Position numbers and translations under genes: made by a program. A DNA stretch of 64,000 bases from Litchfieldella anticariensis FP35 = DSM 16096 (GTDB lineage Bacteria; Pseudomonadota; Gammaproteobacteria; Pseudomonadales; Halomonadaceae): positions 474,459 to 538,458 of the forward strand of contig NZ_KE332392.1 of the NCBI RefSeq assembly GCF_000409775.1. Reading direction: 5' to 3'. This document shows, piece by piece, positions 10,337 through 19,500 of this stretch (the first letter of the stretch is position 1; each line of letters begins with the position of its first letter). The notes below the pieces were generated by a model. That model made no database searches, had not been told where the DNA came from, and was given only the letters and a program-made list of their open reading frames with translations.

Positions 10337-10392
10337 ATAGCTAACGGCTATTAGCTAGTGTTGGAGCCTATCTCTAGTATATGTAACCATAT
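10337..10392. promoter_or_regulatory. two adjacent inverted repeats upstream of the amino-acid ABC operon
   Basis: TAGCTAA (10338-10344) and TTAGCTA (10351-10357) flank CGGCTA; 21 bp further on, ATATG (10379-10383) and CATAT (10388-10392) flank TAAC. A TATCATAAT stretch at 10401-10409 could hold the -10 box. Placed 58-113 bp before the transporter start, these dyads are good candidates for a regulator site. The rest of the 330-bp gap from 10118 shows nothing else I recognise. Confidence 0.45.
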
Positions 10393-10449
10393 GGAATAAA
10401 TATCATAATGCTTTATTCCTCAATCATCTTTGTGCTCAGGAGAACTACC

Positions 10450-11208
10450 ATGTTGCGTTCCTTGTCCCTCGCGGTATTGGCCGTTGGTACCTTGGTATGG
10501 GGAGGCGTCACCCTAGCCGACGACCATCCACTCAAGGTTGGCATGTCGGGTGGCTACTTTCCATTTACCTTCGTCAGGCAGGACAAATTGCAGGGCTTCG
10601 AGGTGGACGTGATGGAAGCCGTTGCCAATAAGCTGAATATCGAGGTGGAATTCATTACCGCCAACTTCTCTGGCTTGTTCGGTATGCTGGAGTCGGGGCG
10701 TATCGATACTATCGCCAACCAGATCACCATCACCGAAGAGCGCCAGGCCAAATACTTGTTCACCGAGCCCTATGTCTATGATGGCGCCCAGGTCGTGGTT
10801 CGGCGTGGCAATGAGGAGATAGAGGGGGTCGAGGATCTGCGTGGCAAGTCAGTGGCAGTTAACCTGGGCTCCAACTTCGAACAGCTTCTGCGCGAGCTGC
10901 CTTATTCCGACGAGATCGATATTCGTACCTATGAAAGCAATATCGAGCAGGATACTGCCCTGGGGCGTGTCGATGCCTTCGTCATGGATCGGGTCAGTGC
11001 CAGCCAGGTGATTCAAGAGACGCCGTTGCCACTGGAACTGGCCGGCCAGCCGTTCTCCAGTATTCATAATGCCCTGCCGTTCCGTGACACCCCCGAAGGT
11101 AGCGAACTGCGTGATCGGGTCGATGCTGCACTGGCAGAGCTACGCGAGGACGGCACCTTGCGTGAGATCTCCGAGCGCTGGTTCGGCACCGATATCACGC
11201 GTCCGTAA
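10450..11208 (+). CDS. amino-acid ABC transporter substrate-binding protein (FliY/TcyJ-like)
   Basis: 252 residues with a signal peptide ending near residue 23 (TLA before DDHP), so periplasmic. The family-3 binding fold shows LKVGMSGGYFPFTF, GFEVDVMEAVANKL, GRIDTIANQITITEER and a C-terminal REISERWFGTDIT, close in pattern to E. coli FliY/TcyJ, the cystine-binding protein. I start at the ATG at 10450 behind AGGAGA; the longer frame from 10408 would bury the signal peptide. It heads an operon with a permease and an ATPase. Cystine is the best guess for the substrate; another polar amino acid cannot be excluded. Confidence 0.85.
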   Translation: MLRSLSLAVLAVGTLVWGGVTLADDHPLKVGMSGGYFPFTFVRQDKLQGFEVDVMEAVANKLNIEVEFITANFSGLFGMLESGRIDTIANQITITEERQAKYLFTEPYVYDGAQVVVRRGNEEIEGVEDLRGKSVAVNLGSNFEQLLRELPYSDEIDIRTYESNIEQDTALGRVDAFVMDRVSASQVIQETPLPLELAGQPFSSIHNALPFRDTPEGSELRDRVDAALAELREDGTLREISERWFGTDITRP

Positions 11209-11223
11209 CGCGGAGCGTCTGAC

Positions 11224-11898
11224 ATGGACGTACTCGATATCGATTACATGCTGGGGTTGCTGCCAGTTCTGCTGCGTTACCTGCCGTTGACGTTGGAAAT
11301 GGCGGCCGCTGGTATGGTGCTGGCGCTAGTACTGGCCTGCCTGCTGGCTGTGATCCGCGTGTTGGCGATACCAGGATTGAATGCCGCGACACTGCTCTTC
11401 ATTTCCTTCTTTCGTGGCACGCCGCTGTTGGTTCAGTTGTTCCTGTTTTATTACGGGTTGCCGCAGTTGTTGGCTTTCCTGACCCAGATCAATGGCATCA
11501 CTGCCACTATCATGGGGTTGACGCTGCACTTTTCTGCCTACATGGCAGAGTCGATTCGTGCTGCTATCGTCGGGGTCGACCGCAGCCAGACCGAGGCGGC
11601 ACTATCGATTGGCATGACCAACGGCCAGTTGATGCGGCGTATTGTGCTGCCGCAGGCGACACGTGTCGCGGTACCGACCCTGATGAACTACTTCATCGAT
11701 ATGATCAAGGCTACCTCGTTGGCGTTTACCCTGGGCGTCACCGAGTTGATGGGGGCAACCCAGAAAGAAGCCGCTGGCAGTTTTCTCTACTTCGAGGCCT
11801 TCATCACTGTGGCGTTGATGTACTGGGGAATCGTCGAATTGCTGGCCTGGCTGCAACGGCGCTTGGAGAAAAGACTAGGCGAGGCGTACCGGAGATGA
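11224..11898 (+). CDS. amino-acid ABC transporter permease (HisM family)
   Basis: 224 residues with about five membrane spans. The cytoplasmic EAA loop [22 protein letters not shown], here beginning near residue 125, is the docking site for the ATPase. The N-terminal block [20 protein letters not shown] and [20 protein letters not shown] are classic for the polar amino-acid family. Its last four bases overlap the ATPase start, and it follows the binding protein by 15 bp. A single permease gene implies a homodimer. Confidence 0.92.
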   Translation: MDVLDIDYMLGLLPVLLRYLPLTLEMAAAGMVLALVLACLLAVIRVLAIPGLNAATLLFISFFRGTPLLVQLFLFYYGLPQLLAFLTQINGITATIMGLTLHFSAYMAESIRAAIVGVDRSQTEAALSIGMTNGQLMRRIVLPQATRVAVPTLMNYFIDMIKATSLAFTLGVTELMGATQKEAAGSFLYFEAFITVALMYWGIVELLAWLQRRLEKRLGEAYRR

Positions 11899-12650
11899 TC
11901 AAAGTACAAGGGCTCGTCAAGCGATTTGGTGCTGCTACCGTGCTCGATGGCATCGACCTGGAGATACAGCAGGGGGAGATCATTGTGGTGATCGGCCCTT
12001 CGGGTACCGGCAAGTCGACCCTATTGCGTTGCCTGAACTTTCTCGAACGACCTGATGCCGGCTGGTTGCAGGTCGGTGATTTGAGCGTGGACGTTACCCA
12101 GGCGCGTAAGGCGGATATCCTGGCACTACGGCGGCGCACTGCCTTTGTGTTCCAGAACTATGCGCTGTTTGCCAACAAGACAGCGCTCGAGAACATTGCC
12201 GAAGGCCTTATTGTGGTCAATCGCTGGACCAAAGCGCGTGCCCATGCTCGAGCCAGGGAGATTCTCGAGCGCATCGGGCTGGCCGACAAAGCTGATGCTT
12301 ACCCGGCCTCGTTGTCTGGAGGACAGCAGCAGCGTGTCGGTATCGGGCGTGCCATGGCCGCTCAGGCAGAGGTGATCCTGTTCGACGAACCGACCTCATC
12401 GTTGGACCCTGAGTGGGTGGAAGAAGTGTTGTCCCTGATGAAGCAACTGGCCCGGGAACGCCAAACCATGTTAGTGGTGACTCACGAGATGGGATTCGCT
12501 CGCGACGTGGCCGATAGGGTGATCTTCATGGACGGCGGTCGCATCGTCGAGCAGGGCGTACCGTCACACGTTTTCACCCAGCCGCAAGATGCCAGGACGC
12601 GTGACTTTTTGCGTAAGGTGCTGGCTAGCCAGACATCACCTGTCCCTTGA
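11895..12650 (+). CDS. amino-acid ABC transporter ATP-binding protein
   Basis: 251 residues. Walker [10 protein letters not shown] is near residues 34-42, the signature [15 protein letters not shown] is near 138, and Walker [15 protein letters not shown] follows; the switch histidine is in [16 protein letters not shown]. This is the GlnQ/HisP/TcyN-type subfamily. The ATGA overlap with the permease stop indicates coupling. It is the last gene of the transporter unit. Confidence 0.93.
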   Translation: MIKVQGLVKRFGAATVLDGIDLEIQQGEIIVVIGPSGTGKSTLLRCLNFLERPDAGWLQVGDLSVDVTQARKADILALRRRTAFVFQNYALFANKTALENIAEGLIVVNRWTKARAHARAREILERIGLADKADAYPASLSGGQQQRVGIGRAMAAQAEVILFDEPTSSLDPEWVEEVLSLMKQLARERQTMLVVTHEMGFARDVADRVIFMDGGRIVEQGVPSHVFTQPQDARTRDFLRKVLASQTSPVP

Positions 12651-12724
12651 ATCCGTCGCTGTCGGGGTAGTCAAGGCCGCATCGAGCCAGGATAATGACA
12701 TCATGAACCGTCCATGGAGACATC

Positions 12725-13057
12725 ATGAGCGTCCACCAGCAACTCGATGAGGCCTTGCGGCGCCTGGAAGCCACCATGAAGGCGACGGACATGTGGCAGA
12801 TGTCACCCCCTCCGGCGGAGGCCTTCGATAGCGAACAACCATTTTGCGTCGATACCATGGAGTTGCCTCAGTGGCTGCGCTTCGTGTTCATTGCGCGCTT
12901 GGATGCGCTGGTCGAAGCCGAGGCGCCGTTGCCGGATACCTGCCAGGTAGCGCCCGCCGCCGAAGTCTATCTCAAGCAATCACAAGCCAAGACCACCACC
13001 CTGTTGCTGGTGGTCAAGGCCATTGAAGAGGTTGATCGCCTCATTACCGAGAACTAG
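12725..13057 (+). CDS. yqcC: YqcC family protein (DUF446)
   Basis: 110 residues, soluble and helical. The pattern QPFCVDTMELPQWLRFVFIARLDALVE followed by the LP and the VAPAAE block matches E. coli YqcC. In many gammaproteobacteria yqcC sits next to the tRNA pseudouridine synthase truC, but not here, so the family's usual context is missing. GGAG precedes the start at 12725. The biochemical role is unknown. Confidence 0.82.
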   Translation: MSVHQQLDEALRRLEATMKATDMWQMSPPPAEAFDSEQPFCVDTMELPQWLRFVFIARLDALVEAEAPLPDTCQVAPAAEVYLKQSQAKTTTLLLVVKAIEEVDRLITEN

Positions 13058-13069
13058 TGCAACGCCACC

Positions 13070-13570
13070 ATGCCTTATTACTTCGCCTACGGCAGCAACA
13101 TGAATCCGGCACGTGTCGAGGCACGCATCGGTGCCACTGAGAGCGTCATGTCCGGGATTTTGGAAGATCATGTGCTGCGTTTCGACAAAGCGTCACGTAT
13201 TCCCGGCATCGCACATGCCAATGTGGCAGTTAGCCTCGGCGATCGGGTTGAAGGGGCGTTATTCCGATTGTGCGAGCCTGCGCAGATCGAACTAATGGAT
13301 CCCTTCGAAGGCTTTCCTCACGACTATCGACGCCAGCGCCGCACGATCGCCACCGAGCAAGGGGCCATCGAAGCTTGGGTGTATATTGCCGTGCCCGAGC
13401 GTATCCGTCCCGCACTCAAACCGGCACGTGAGTATCTTGCCCACCTGCTGGCGGGGGAGCCTTTTCTGTCGGCGGATTACCATGCTCGGCTGCAAGCGGT
13501 GGATGCCGTTGACGGACTGGATGATGCCGCTCTGGCGGTGCTTGGCCTGTCACGTCATGGTCCGCGCTGA
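13070..13570 (+). CDS. gamma-glutamylcyclotransferase family protein
   Basis: 166 residues. The opening YYFAYGSNMNPARVEARIG contains the YGSN loop that binds the gamma-glutamyl group, and the glutamate in MDPFEGFPHDY is the likely catalytic residue. Such enzymes release 5-oxoproline from gamma-glutamyl compounds. It lies 12 bp after yqcC and downstream of a probable cystine transporter, which would suit a role in glutathione or cysteine turnover, though this is inference. A plus-strand terminator follows at 13620. Confidence 0.85.
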   Translation: MPYYFAYGSNMNPARVEARIGATESVMSGILEDHVLRFDKASRIPGIAHANVAVSLGDRVEGALFRLCEPAQIELMDPFEGFPHDYRRQRRTIATEQGAIEAWVYIAVPERIRPALKPAREYLAHLLAGEPFLSADYHARLQAVDAVDGLDDAALAVLGLSRHGPR

Positions 13571-13589
13571 CTCGGGGCTTCCATAAACG

Positions 13590-13613
13590 AAAAAGCCCGC
13601 CTTGATGGCGGAC
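13590..13613 (-). terminator. intrinsic terminator of ompW
   Basis: Read on the minus strand, GTCCGCC-ATCAA-GGCGGGC forms a 7-bp stem (one G-U pair) followed by TTTTT. It lies 61 bp after the ompW stop. Confidence 0.8.
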
Positions 13614-13619
13614 TTGGTA

Positions 13620-13648
13620 ACGCCGGGCAAGGACCCGGCGTCGTTTTT
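13620..13648 (+). terminator. intrinsic terminator of the cyclotransferase operon
   Basis: ACGCCGGG (13620-13627), loop CAAGGA and CCCGGCGT (13634-13641) are followed by CG and TTTTT. It ends transcription from the plus-strand genes. Together with the minus-strand terminator beside it, it separates two convergent units. Confidence 0.85.
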
Positions 13649-13673
13649 GCTGCGTGGCATCCACTTCAACTCA

Positions 13674-14285
13674 CTAGAAGCGGAAAGTGACACCACCACC
13701 GATGGTCAGCGGGTCGATCTTGGCGGTGCCAATCTCTTCGCCATTCATCCGCAGTTCGGAGTCCACATCGGCGTAATTGGCGAAGCCATTGAGCATGACG
13801 TTCTCGGTGACAGCCAAATCCAGGCCAACCTGGCCCACGGCACCGTACGAACGACGGGCGTCGATATCTGCCGGCTCGCCGGAGATGTTGGTGTAATTGA
13901 GCCCAGCGCCCACATAGGGCTGTACGCGGGAGTCCAGGCCCCCCAGGGGGTAGTAGTTGACCATCAGGTTGACAGGAAGGCGGTCAACAGTACCGAGATC
14001 CGAGCCACCCAGGCTCAGGTCATGCTGGAACGCTTCCGAACTGTTGAGCTCGACGCCGAACTTGTCGTGAAACAGGTAACCCAAGCCATAGGTGAAACCA
14101 TTTTCATCACCGACATCCACGTCCTGGCCCAGCGCCTCGCCGTTGTCGGATTTTGGGGTGACCTTGGCGACACCTCCACGAACGAAGAAATCTCCAGCGC
14201 CGTAGCCGTAGGCCATGGCGGCCTGAGTGGCGAAGACGCAGCTACCCGCGATGACTGCCGCAGACACCCATTTGATCTTGCTCAT
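13674..14285 (-). CDS. ompW: OmpW family outer membrane protein
   Basis: 203 residues. A signal peptide ends after AMA at about residue 24, and the mature chain alternates as expected for an eight-stranded beta-barrel, ending in the terminal phenylalanine (GGGVTFRF) recognised by the Bam machinery. AGGAGTG precedes the start. A 302-codon plus-strand frame across the same DNA is a shadow. The 288-bp gap upstream (14286-14573) is AT-rich and must hold promoters for both ompW and the divergent ybgE-like gene; I could not fix their exact position. Confidence 0.88.
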   Translation of the reverse strand: MSKIKWVSAAVIAGSCVFATQAAMAYGYGAGDFFVRGGVAKVTPKSDNGEALGQDVDVGDENGFTYGLGYLFHDKFGVELNSSEAFQHDLSLGGSDLGTVDRLPVNLMVNYYPLGGLDSRVQPYVGAGLNYTNISGEPADIDARRSYGAVGQVGLDLAVTENVMLNGFANYADVDSELRMNGEEIGTAKIDPLTIGGGVTFRF

Positions 14286-14573
14286 GTGTCACTCCTTGAT
14301 ACGTCAGACGTACACACAGGCCGGAAGACCGGCGTTATTGGACAAGAGCATTATAGGAAACAGTGTTTTCTAAGTCTCGTTAAAAATTGTTATGGAGCCG
14401 ATAGGCATGATAACGCCAAAGTATCGGGGTGTAACGATATATACTTGGACGAAAGTCGAATAACAGGGCTGAGTATACTGTTAAATTATTGTATAACTTT
14501 ATGGACATGAAAGACGCTCGCCGATAGAGGAAAAATCTTCTTAACTGCAGGTGTAGCCGAAGGAGAAGAGACG

Positions 14574-14864
14574 ATGCGCTATGAAGGGTTACGTCGCCTG
14601 CCTTGGGCGCCTTTGCTGTCGATGGCGGTTTCTGCTTGGTTGTCGCTGTGGCTATTGTGGCAACCTGAACTGCTCAGCCATCTATCGATGCCGATACGCC
14701 TCCCGCTGATCGTCTTGGGGGCCTGGGCGCTAGGGGCGGGATTCATGCACGGGATGGGACTGGAAGCCAGGCCGGGTTGGCCGCGACGGTTGCTTGGCGA
14801 ACCTGCCTGTTGGTGGCTGCTGGGGCTCTTTACTTTAGTGGTGGTGTGGCGGGCTTTTGCCTGA
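14574..14864 (+). CDS. ybgE: YbgE family inner-membrane protein (cyd-operon protein homologue)
   Basis: 96 residues with three hydrophobic segments (about 12-31, 42-60 and 78-95). The block LGAWALGAGFMHGMGLEARP aligns by eye with the same region of E. coli YbgE, normally encoded behind cydABX of cytochrome bd oxidase. Here there are no cyd genes in the window; it stands alone between ompW and putP. AAGGAGAAG precedes the ATG. Assignment rests on a short protein, so it is moderate. Confidence 0.62.
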   Translation: MRYEGLRRLPWAPLLSMAVSAWLSLWLLWQPELLSHLSMPIRLPLIVLGAWALGAGFMHGMGLEARPGWPRRLLGEPACWWLLGLFTLVVVWRAFA

Positions 14865-14872
14865 CTGGCAAC

Positions 14873-14906
14873 GAATGCGGGGCCGCACTCAGGCGGCCCC
14901 GCATTC
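14873..14906. terminator. bidirectional hairpin between ybgE and putP
   Basis: Fourteen bases, GAATGCGGGGCCGC (14873-14886), are perfectly repeated in inverse at 14893-14906 with a 6-base loop. There is no T tract on either side, but the very strong stem sits between convergent genes, 9 bp past the ybgE stop and 17 bp past the putP stop, so it probably stops or trims both transcripts. Confidence 0.65.
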
Positions 14907-14922
14907 TGTAGGAGTGGTTGCT

Positions 14923-16401
14923 TTATGAGTGCTTCAGCGCATCGAACTCGGCGGTGATTTCGCTGCTGACGTCGCTGGTGGCCAGGCTCACCACGACGAT
15001 GGCAATGTAGGCGAAGATGACGCCGGGTACGATCTCGTAGAGATCGAAGATCCCACCGGAGAGTTCAGCCCAAGCCACCACGGTCACACCACCAACGATG
15101 ATACCGGCCAGTGCGCCCCAGGTGTTCATGCGACGCCAGAACAGTGCCATGACCAGCGCTGGGCCAAAGGCTGCACCGAAACCGGCCCAAGCGTAGGACA
15201 CTAGACCCAGTACTGTGGAGTCAGGGTTCAGCGCCAGCAAATAGGCGATAATGGCGATGGCGATGACCGCAAAACGGCCCACCCATACGAGCTCGTTCTG
15301 GGATGCATCCTTACGCAGCAGCGCCTTGTAAAAGTCGTCGGTAAGGGCAGAGGAGGAGACCAGCAACTGTGAATCAGCAGTGGACATCACGGCAGCGAGG
15401 ATTGCAGCCAACAGCACGCCGGCAATGACCGGATGGAAGATGGCATTGACCATGACCATGAAAATGGTCTCGCCGTCACCCAGGTCGCGGGCCATGTAGA
15501 CGCTGCCGAGCAAACCGACGGCCATGGCGCAAATCAAGCAAAGGCCCGACCAGGACACAGCGATGCGACGTGCGGTGGGGATGTCGTTTTCGCTGCGAAT
15601 GGCGGCAAAGCGTGCCAGGATGTGCGGCTGGCCAAAATAGCCCAAGCCCCAAGCCATGGAGCTGATGATACCCATGGCAGTCAGTGCTTCACCGGTAGAG
15701 GCATCGGTGAACCATTTGAGCATATCCGGATTTGCGGCGAGGATCTGGGAGGTGCTACCGCCAAGCCCGCCAAGTTCGGTGAGGGCGATCACCGGCACGA
15801 TCAGCAGGGCGGCTGCCATCATCAGGCCCTGGATCAAGTCGGTCCAGGATACGGCCAGGAAGCCGCCGAAGAAGGTGTAAGAAATGATCGCGAGTGTCCC
15901 GACCGTCACTGCAAGGGTGTAGTCGAGGCCGAAGACGGTCTCGAACAGCTTGCCGCCAGCTACTAGGCCGGAACTGGTATAGAACATGAAGAACATCAGG
16001 ATGAAGATCGCTGATACCACGCGCAATAACTGCGTGTTGTCGCGGAAGCGATTAGCGAAGAACTCTGGCAAGGTCAGCGCATCGCCGGACTTGTAGCTAT
16101 ACACACGTAGTCGACGAGCGACGATCAGCCAATTCAACCACGTACCGATCAGCAGGCCGACCGCAATCCAGCCCGCGGACAGGCCGCTGACATAGGCGGC
16201 GCCGGGTAAGCCCAGCAGTAGCCAACCCGACATGTCCGAGGCACCGGCAGAAATCGCCGACGTCCAAGGCCCCAGTGAGCGGCCGCCGAGTATGTAATCG
16301 GAAAGGTTGTTGGTGCGTCGGTAGGCGATAATGCCGATACCGAGCATGACTAGTAGGTATATGGCAAAGGTAAAGCCAATGGTGAGGTTGTTCTGAACCA
16401 T
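14923..16401 (-). CDS. putP: sodium/proline symporter PutP
   Basis: 492 residues with about 13 membrane helices, of the SSS family. It imports proline with sodium for use as carbon, nitrogen or osmolyte. TNNLSDYILGGRSLGPWTSAISAGASDMSGWLLLGLPGA is the classic N-terminal signature (residues about 32-70), and S/T residues of the sodium sites are in place. I start at the ATG at 16401 behind CAGGAC; the longer frame to 16470 adds a non-hydrophobic extension. It follows putA on the same strand, with a 138-bp gap that holds a hairpin. Confidence 0.95.
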   Translation of the reverse strand: MVQNNLTIGFTFAIYLLVMLGIGIIAYRRTNNLSDYILGGRSLGPWTSAISAGASDMSGWLLLGLPGAAYVSGLSAGWIAVGLLIGTWLNWLIVARRLRVYSYKSGDALTLPEFFANRFRDNTQLLRVVSAIFILMFFMFYTSSGLVAGGKLFETVFGLDYTLAVTVGTLAIISYTFFGGFLAVSWTDLIQGLMMAAALLIVPVIALTELGGLGGSTSQILAANPDMLKWFTDASTGEALTAMGIISSMAWGLGYFGQPHILARFAAIRSENDIPTARRIAVSWSGLCLICAMAVGLLGSVYMARDLGDGETIFMVMVNAIFHPVIAGVLLAAILAAVMSTADSQLLVSSSALTDDFYKALLRKDASQNELVWVGRFAVIAIAIIAYLLALNPDSTVLGLVSYAWAGFGAAFGPALVMALFWRRMNTWGALAGIIVGGVTVVAWAELSGGIFDLYEIVPGVIFAYIAIVVVSLATSDVSSEITAEFDALKHS

Positions 16402-16495
16402 AGTAATCGTCCTGTAAGAGGTTGTTGTTATCGGGCGTCGAAACGTCCCTGCGCAGTTTGGGTTAAGCAAGGGGGGTTCGTACGCCCCCGTCAGG

Positions 16496-16520
16496 CGGGC
16501 AAGGCAGGTCGCCTTGCCCG
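16496..16520 (-). terminator. hairpin between putA and putP
   Basis: CGGGCAAGGC (16496-16505), loop AGGTC and GCCTTGCCCG (16511-16520) give a perfect 10-bp stem 20 bp past the putA stop. A second GC-rich inverted run (GGGGG and CCCCC around 16471-16489) follows. Without a U tract, partial termination or mRNA processing that sets putP below putA is more likely than full termination. Confidence 0.5.
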
Positions 16521-16539
16521 ACGGCCTGTTCGTGCGAGG

Positions 16540-19500
16540 TCAGTCATCACCTAGCGCGAGCAGGGAGGCATTGCCGCCGAGGGCCGCGGTATTGATAGTC
16601 AGGGTCTTTTCGGTAGCAAAACGCAATAGATAGTGCGGGCCACCAGCCTTGGGACCGGTTCCGGAGAGGCCTTGGCCGCCAAAGGGCTGCACTCCAACCA
16701 CGGCGCCGATGATATTGCGATTCACATAGACGTTGCCGACCCGAATTTTCTGTGCAATGGCTTCAGCGAAGGATTCGTTACGGCTATGTACACCAAAGGT
16801 TAGACCATAGCGCCGGCTATTGATCGACTCGATGACCGCATCGATCTCCTCGGCCTTGTAGCGCACGATATGCAAGATGGGGCCGAATTGCTCGCGCTCG
16901 AGGGCATCGATACCATCGATTTCGAAGGCAACCGGAGCCACGAAGGTGCCATGTGTCGTGTGTGCCGGATCGAGTTTGGTCTCCGCTACCAGGCGTCCTT
17001 CACCCTTGAGCGTTTCGATGTGCGCAGAGAGCCCCTTGCGCGCGTCTTCGTCGATCACCGGACCGACATCCGTGCCCAGGTCGCGTGGATCACCGACATG
17101 CAGTTCGTCCATGGCGCCCTTGAGAATGTCGATCACGCGATCGGCCACGTCTTCCTGGAGATAGAGCACGCGCAAAGCTGAACAGCGTTGACCGGCGCTC
17201 TGGAAGGCCGATTGGATGACATCGGCGACGACCTGCTCGGGCAGGGCGGTGGAGTCGACGATCATGGCATTCATGCCACCAGTTTCGGCGATCAAGGTTG
17301 GCAATGCGGCACCCTCACGGGCGGCCAAGGCACGGTTGATGATCTGGGCCGTATCGGTGCCGCCAGTGAACACTACCCCAGTGATACGCGGGTCGGAGGT
17401 CAGCACGCTGCCCACAGTGGGGCCGTCGCCGGGCAGCAGCTGAACCACGTCGCGAGGCATACCGGCTTCGTACAACAATTCGATGACGCGGTGGGCGACC
17501 AGCGAGGTCTGCTCAGCGGGTTTGGCCAGCACGGTGTTGCCCGCTACCGCCGCCGCCATGACTTGCCCACAGAAGATTGCCACCGGGAAGTTCCAGGGAC
17601 TGATGGCAGCGAATACCCCCTTGCCGGCCAGCATCAGCTCGTTGGACTCCCCTGTCGGGCCGGGCAGGCGCGTGGCGTCGCCGAACAGCTCCTCGGCACG
17701 CATGGCGTAGTAGCGGCAGAAGTCCACCGCCTCGCGAATCTCGTCGACGCCGTCGGTGAGCAGTTTGCCGCCCTCCCGTGAGCACAGCGTCATCAGTTCG
17801 GCCATATGGGCTTCCATCAACTCGGCCAGGCGACGGATGATCGCCGCGCGCTCGGCCACCGGGGTGGCATCCCAGCGCGGGAACGCGGTCCAGGCGGCAT
17901 CCACTGCCCGACTCGCTTGTTCCTGGGTCGTCCATTGCACGTTACCAACCCGGACACGACGGTCAAAGGGGCACAACACCTCATGGGTGTTGGCAGGGGC
18001 GTCTGTTACCTCGAAGGCCAGCAATGGCTTGACATGGTGTTCCTTATCCATGAAAGCGGCCATCTCGTCCATGAGTGGCTGGTATTGGCTGCGAATGTTC
18101 AAGTTCACTCCCTGCGAGTTTCGACGATTTGGCCCATAGATATCCTTGGGCAGAGGGATCTTGGGGTTGGCGTAGGTCTGGTATTGCTTGAGCGTCTCCG
18201 CAGGGTGCACACACAACGATTCCACCGGGACCCGTGGATCGACGAGTTGGTGTACGAAGGAGGAGTTGGCGCCATTTTCCAGCAGACGACGCACCAGGTA
18301 CGGCAGCAGGTCCTTGTGTGCACCCACGGGGGCATAGATACGGCAATAGGTACCTTGAGGCGCACGTTTCAGTGCGGCGTCATACAGGGCTTCCCCCATG
18401 CCATGCAGGCGCTGGAACTCGAAGGGGCGCACCGCCTGGTTGGCGATCTCGAGAATGGCGCTGATGGTGTGAGCGTTGTGGGTGGCAAACTGCGGGAAAA
18501 TGCGCCCTCGGGTGTGCTCGGAAAGCAGGAAGTGCGCACACACCAAGTAGGCGACGTCGGTATTGGCCTTGCGGGTATAGACCGGATAACCATCCACGCC
18601 GAGCTGTTGGGATTCCTTGATCTCGCTGTCCCAATAAGCTCCCTTGACCAAACGAATGGGGATTTCGTCACCTTGCTGATCGGCCAGGCAGTTGAGATAG
18701 TGCAGCACGGCCAAGGCGCGCTTGGAATACGCTTGTACGACCAGGCCGAAGTGGCCCCAGCCACGGCAGACCTCGCTCTCGAATACGGCGCGGAAAACGT
18801 CCAGCGACAGCTCCAGGCGGTCGACTTCCTCGGCATCGATGGTCATGGCGACATCGAGTTCGCGGGCCATGGTGGCGAGTTGCTTGACACTGCCCACCAG
18901 TTCCTCGAGAACTTGTTGGCGACGACCGAATTCATAGCGCGGATGCAGCGCCGAGAGCTTGATCGAAATCGATGGTGCCGGTGTCTTGTCCGAAAGCGAC
19001 TTGCTGGTCTTGCCGACCCGTTCTATGGCGTTTGCATAGTCATCGAAATAGCGCTTGGCATCGGCACGAGTGCGCGCGGCCTCGCCAAGCATGTCGTAGG
19101 AATAGGTATAGCCTTTGTCGAATAGTGTCTTGGAACGCTTCAACGCTTCGTCGATATCGCGCCCCAGGACGAACTGCTTGCCCATGATTTTCATGGCTTC
19201 GTACATGGCACGACGAATCACCGGCTCGCCCATGCGATTGACCAGCTTGTTGATGAAGCTGGCCGGTTTGCCATCCTTGGGCTGGTCGAGATTGATCACT
19301 CGGCCAGTCATCAGCAGACCCCAGGTCGAGGCATTGACGAACCACGACTCGCTTTGTCCCAAATGAGATTTCCAGTCGGCGGGGCCCAGCTTGTCCTCGA
19401 TCAGGGCATCGGCAGTGGCTTTATCAGGGATGCGCAGCATGGCTTCGGCCAGGCACATCAACATCAACCCTTCGTGGGTGTCCAGGCTGTACTGCTGCAG

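Noticed and set aside
13602-14510. 302-codon plus-strand frame over ompW
   Set aside because: It is antisense to a well-supported OmpW with signal peptide and terminal phenylalanine, has no ribosome site of note and no recognisable domain.
17806-19125. 439-codon plus-strand frame inside putA
   Set aside because: Antisense shadow of the PutA coding sequence; composition follows the codon pattern of the opposite strand.
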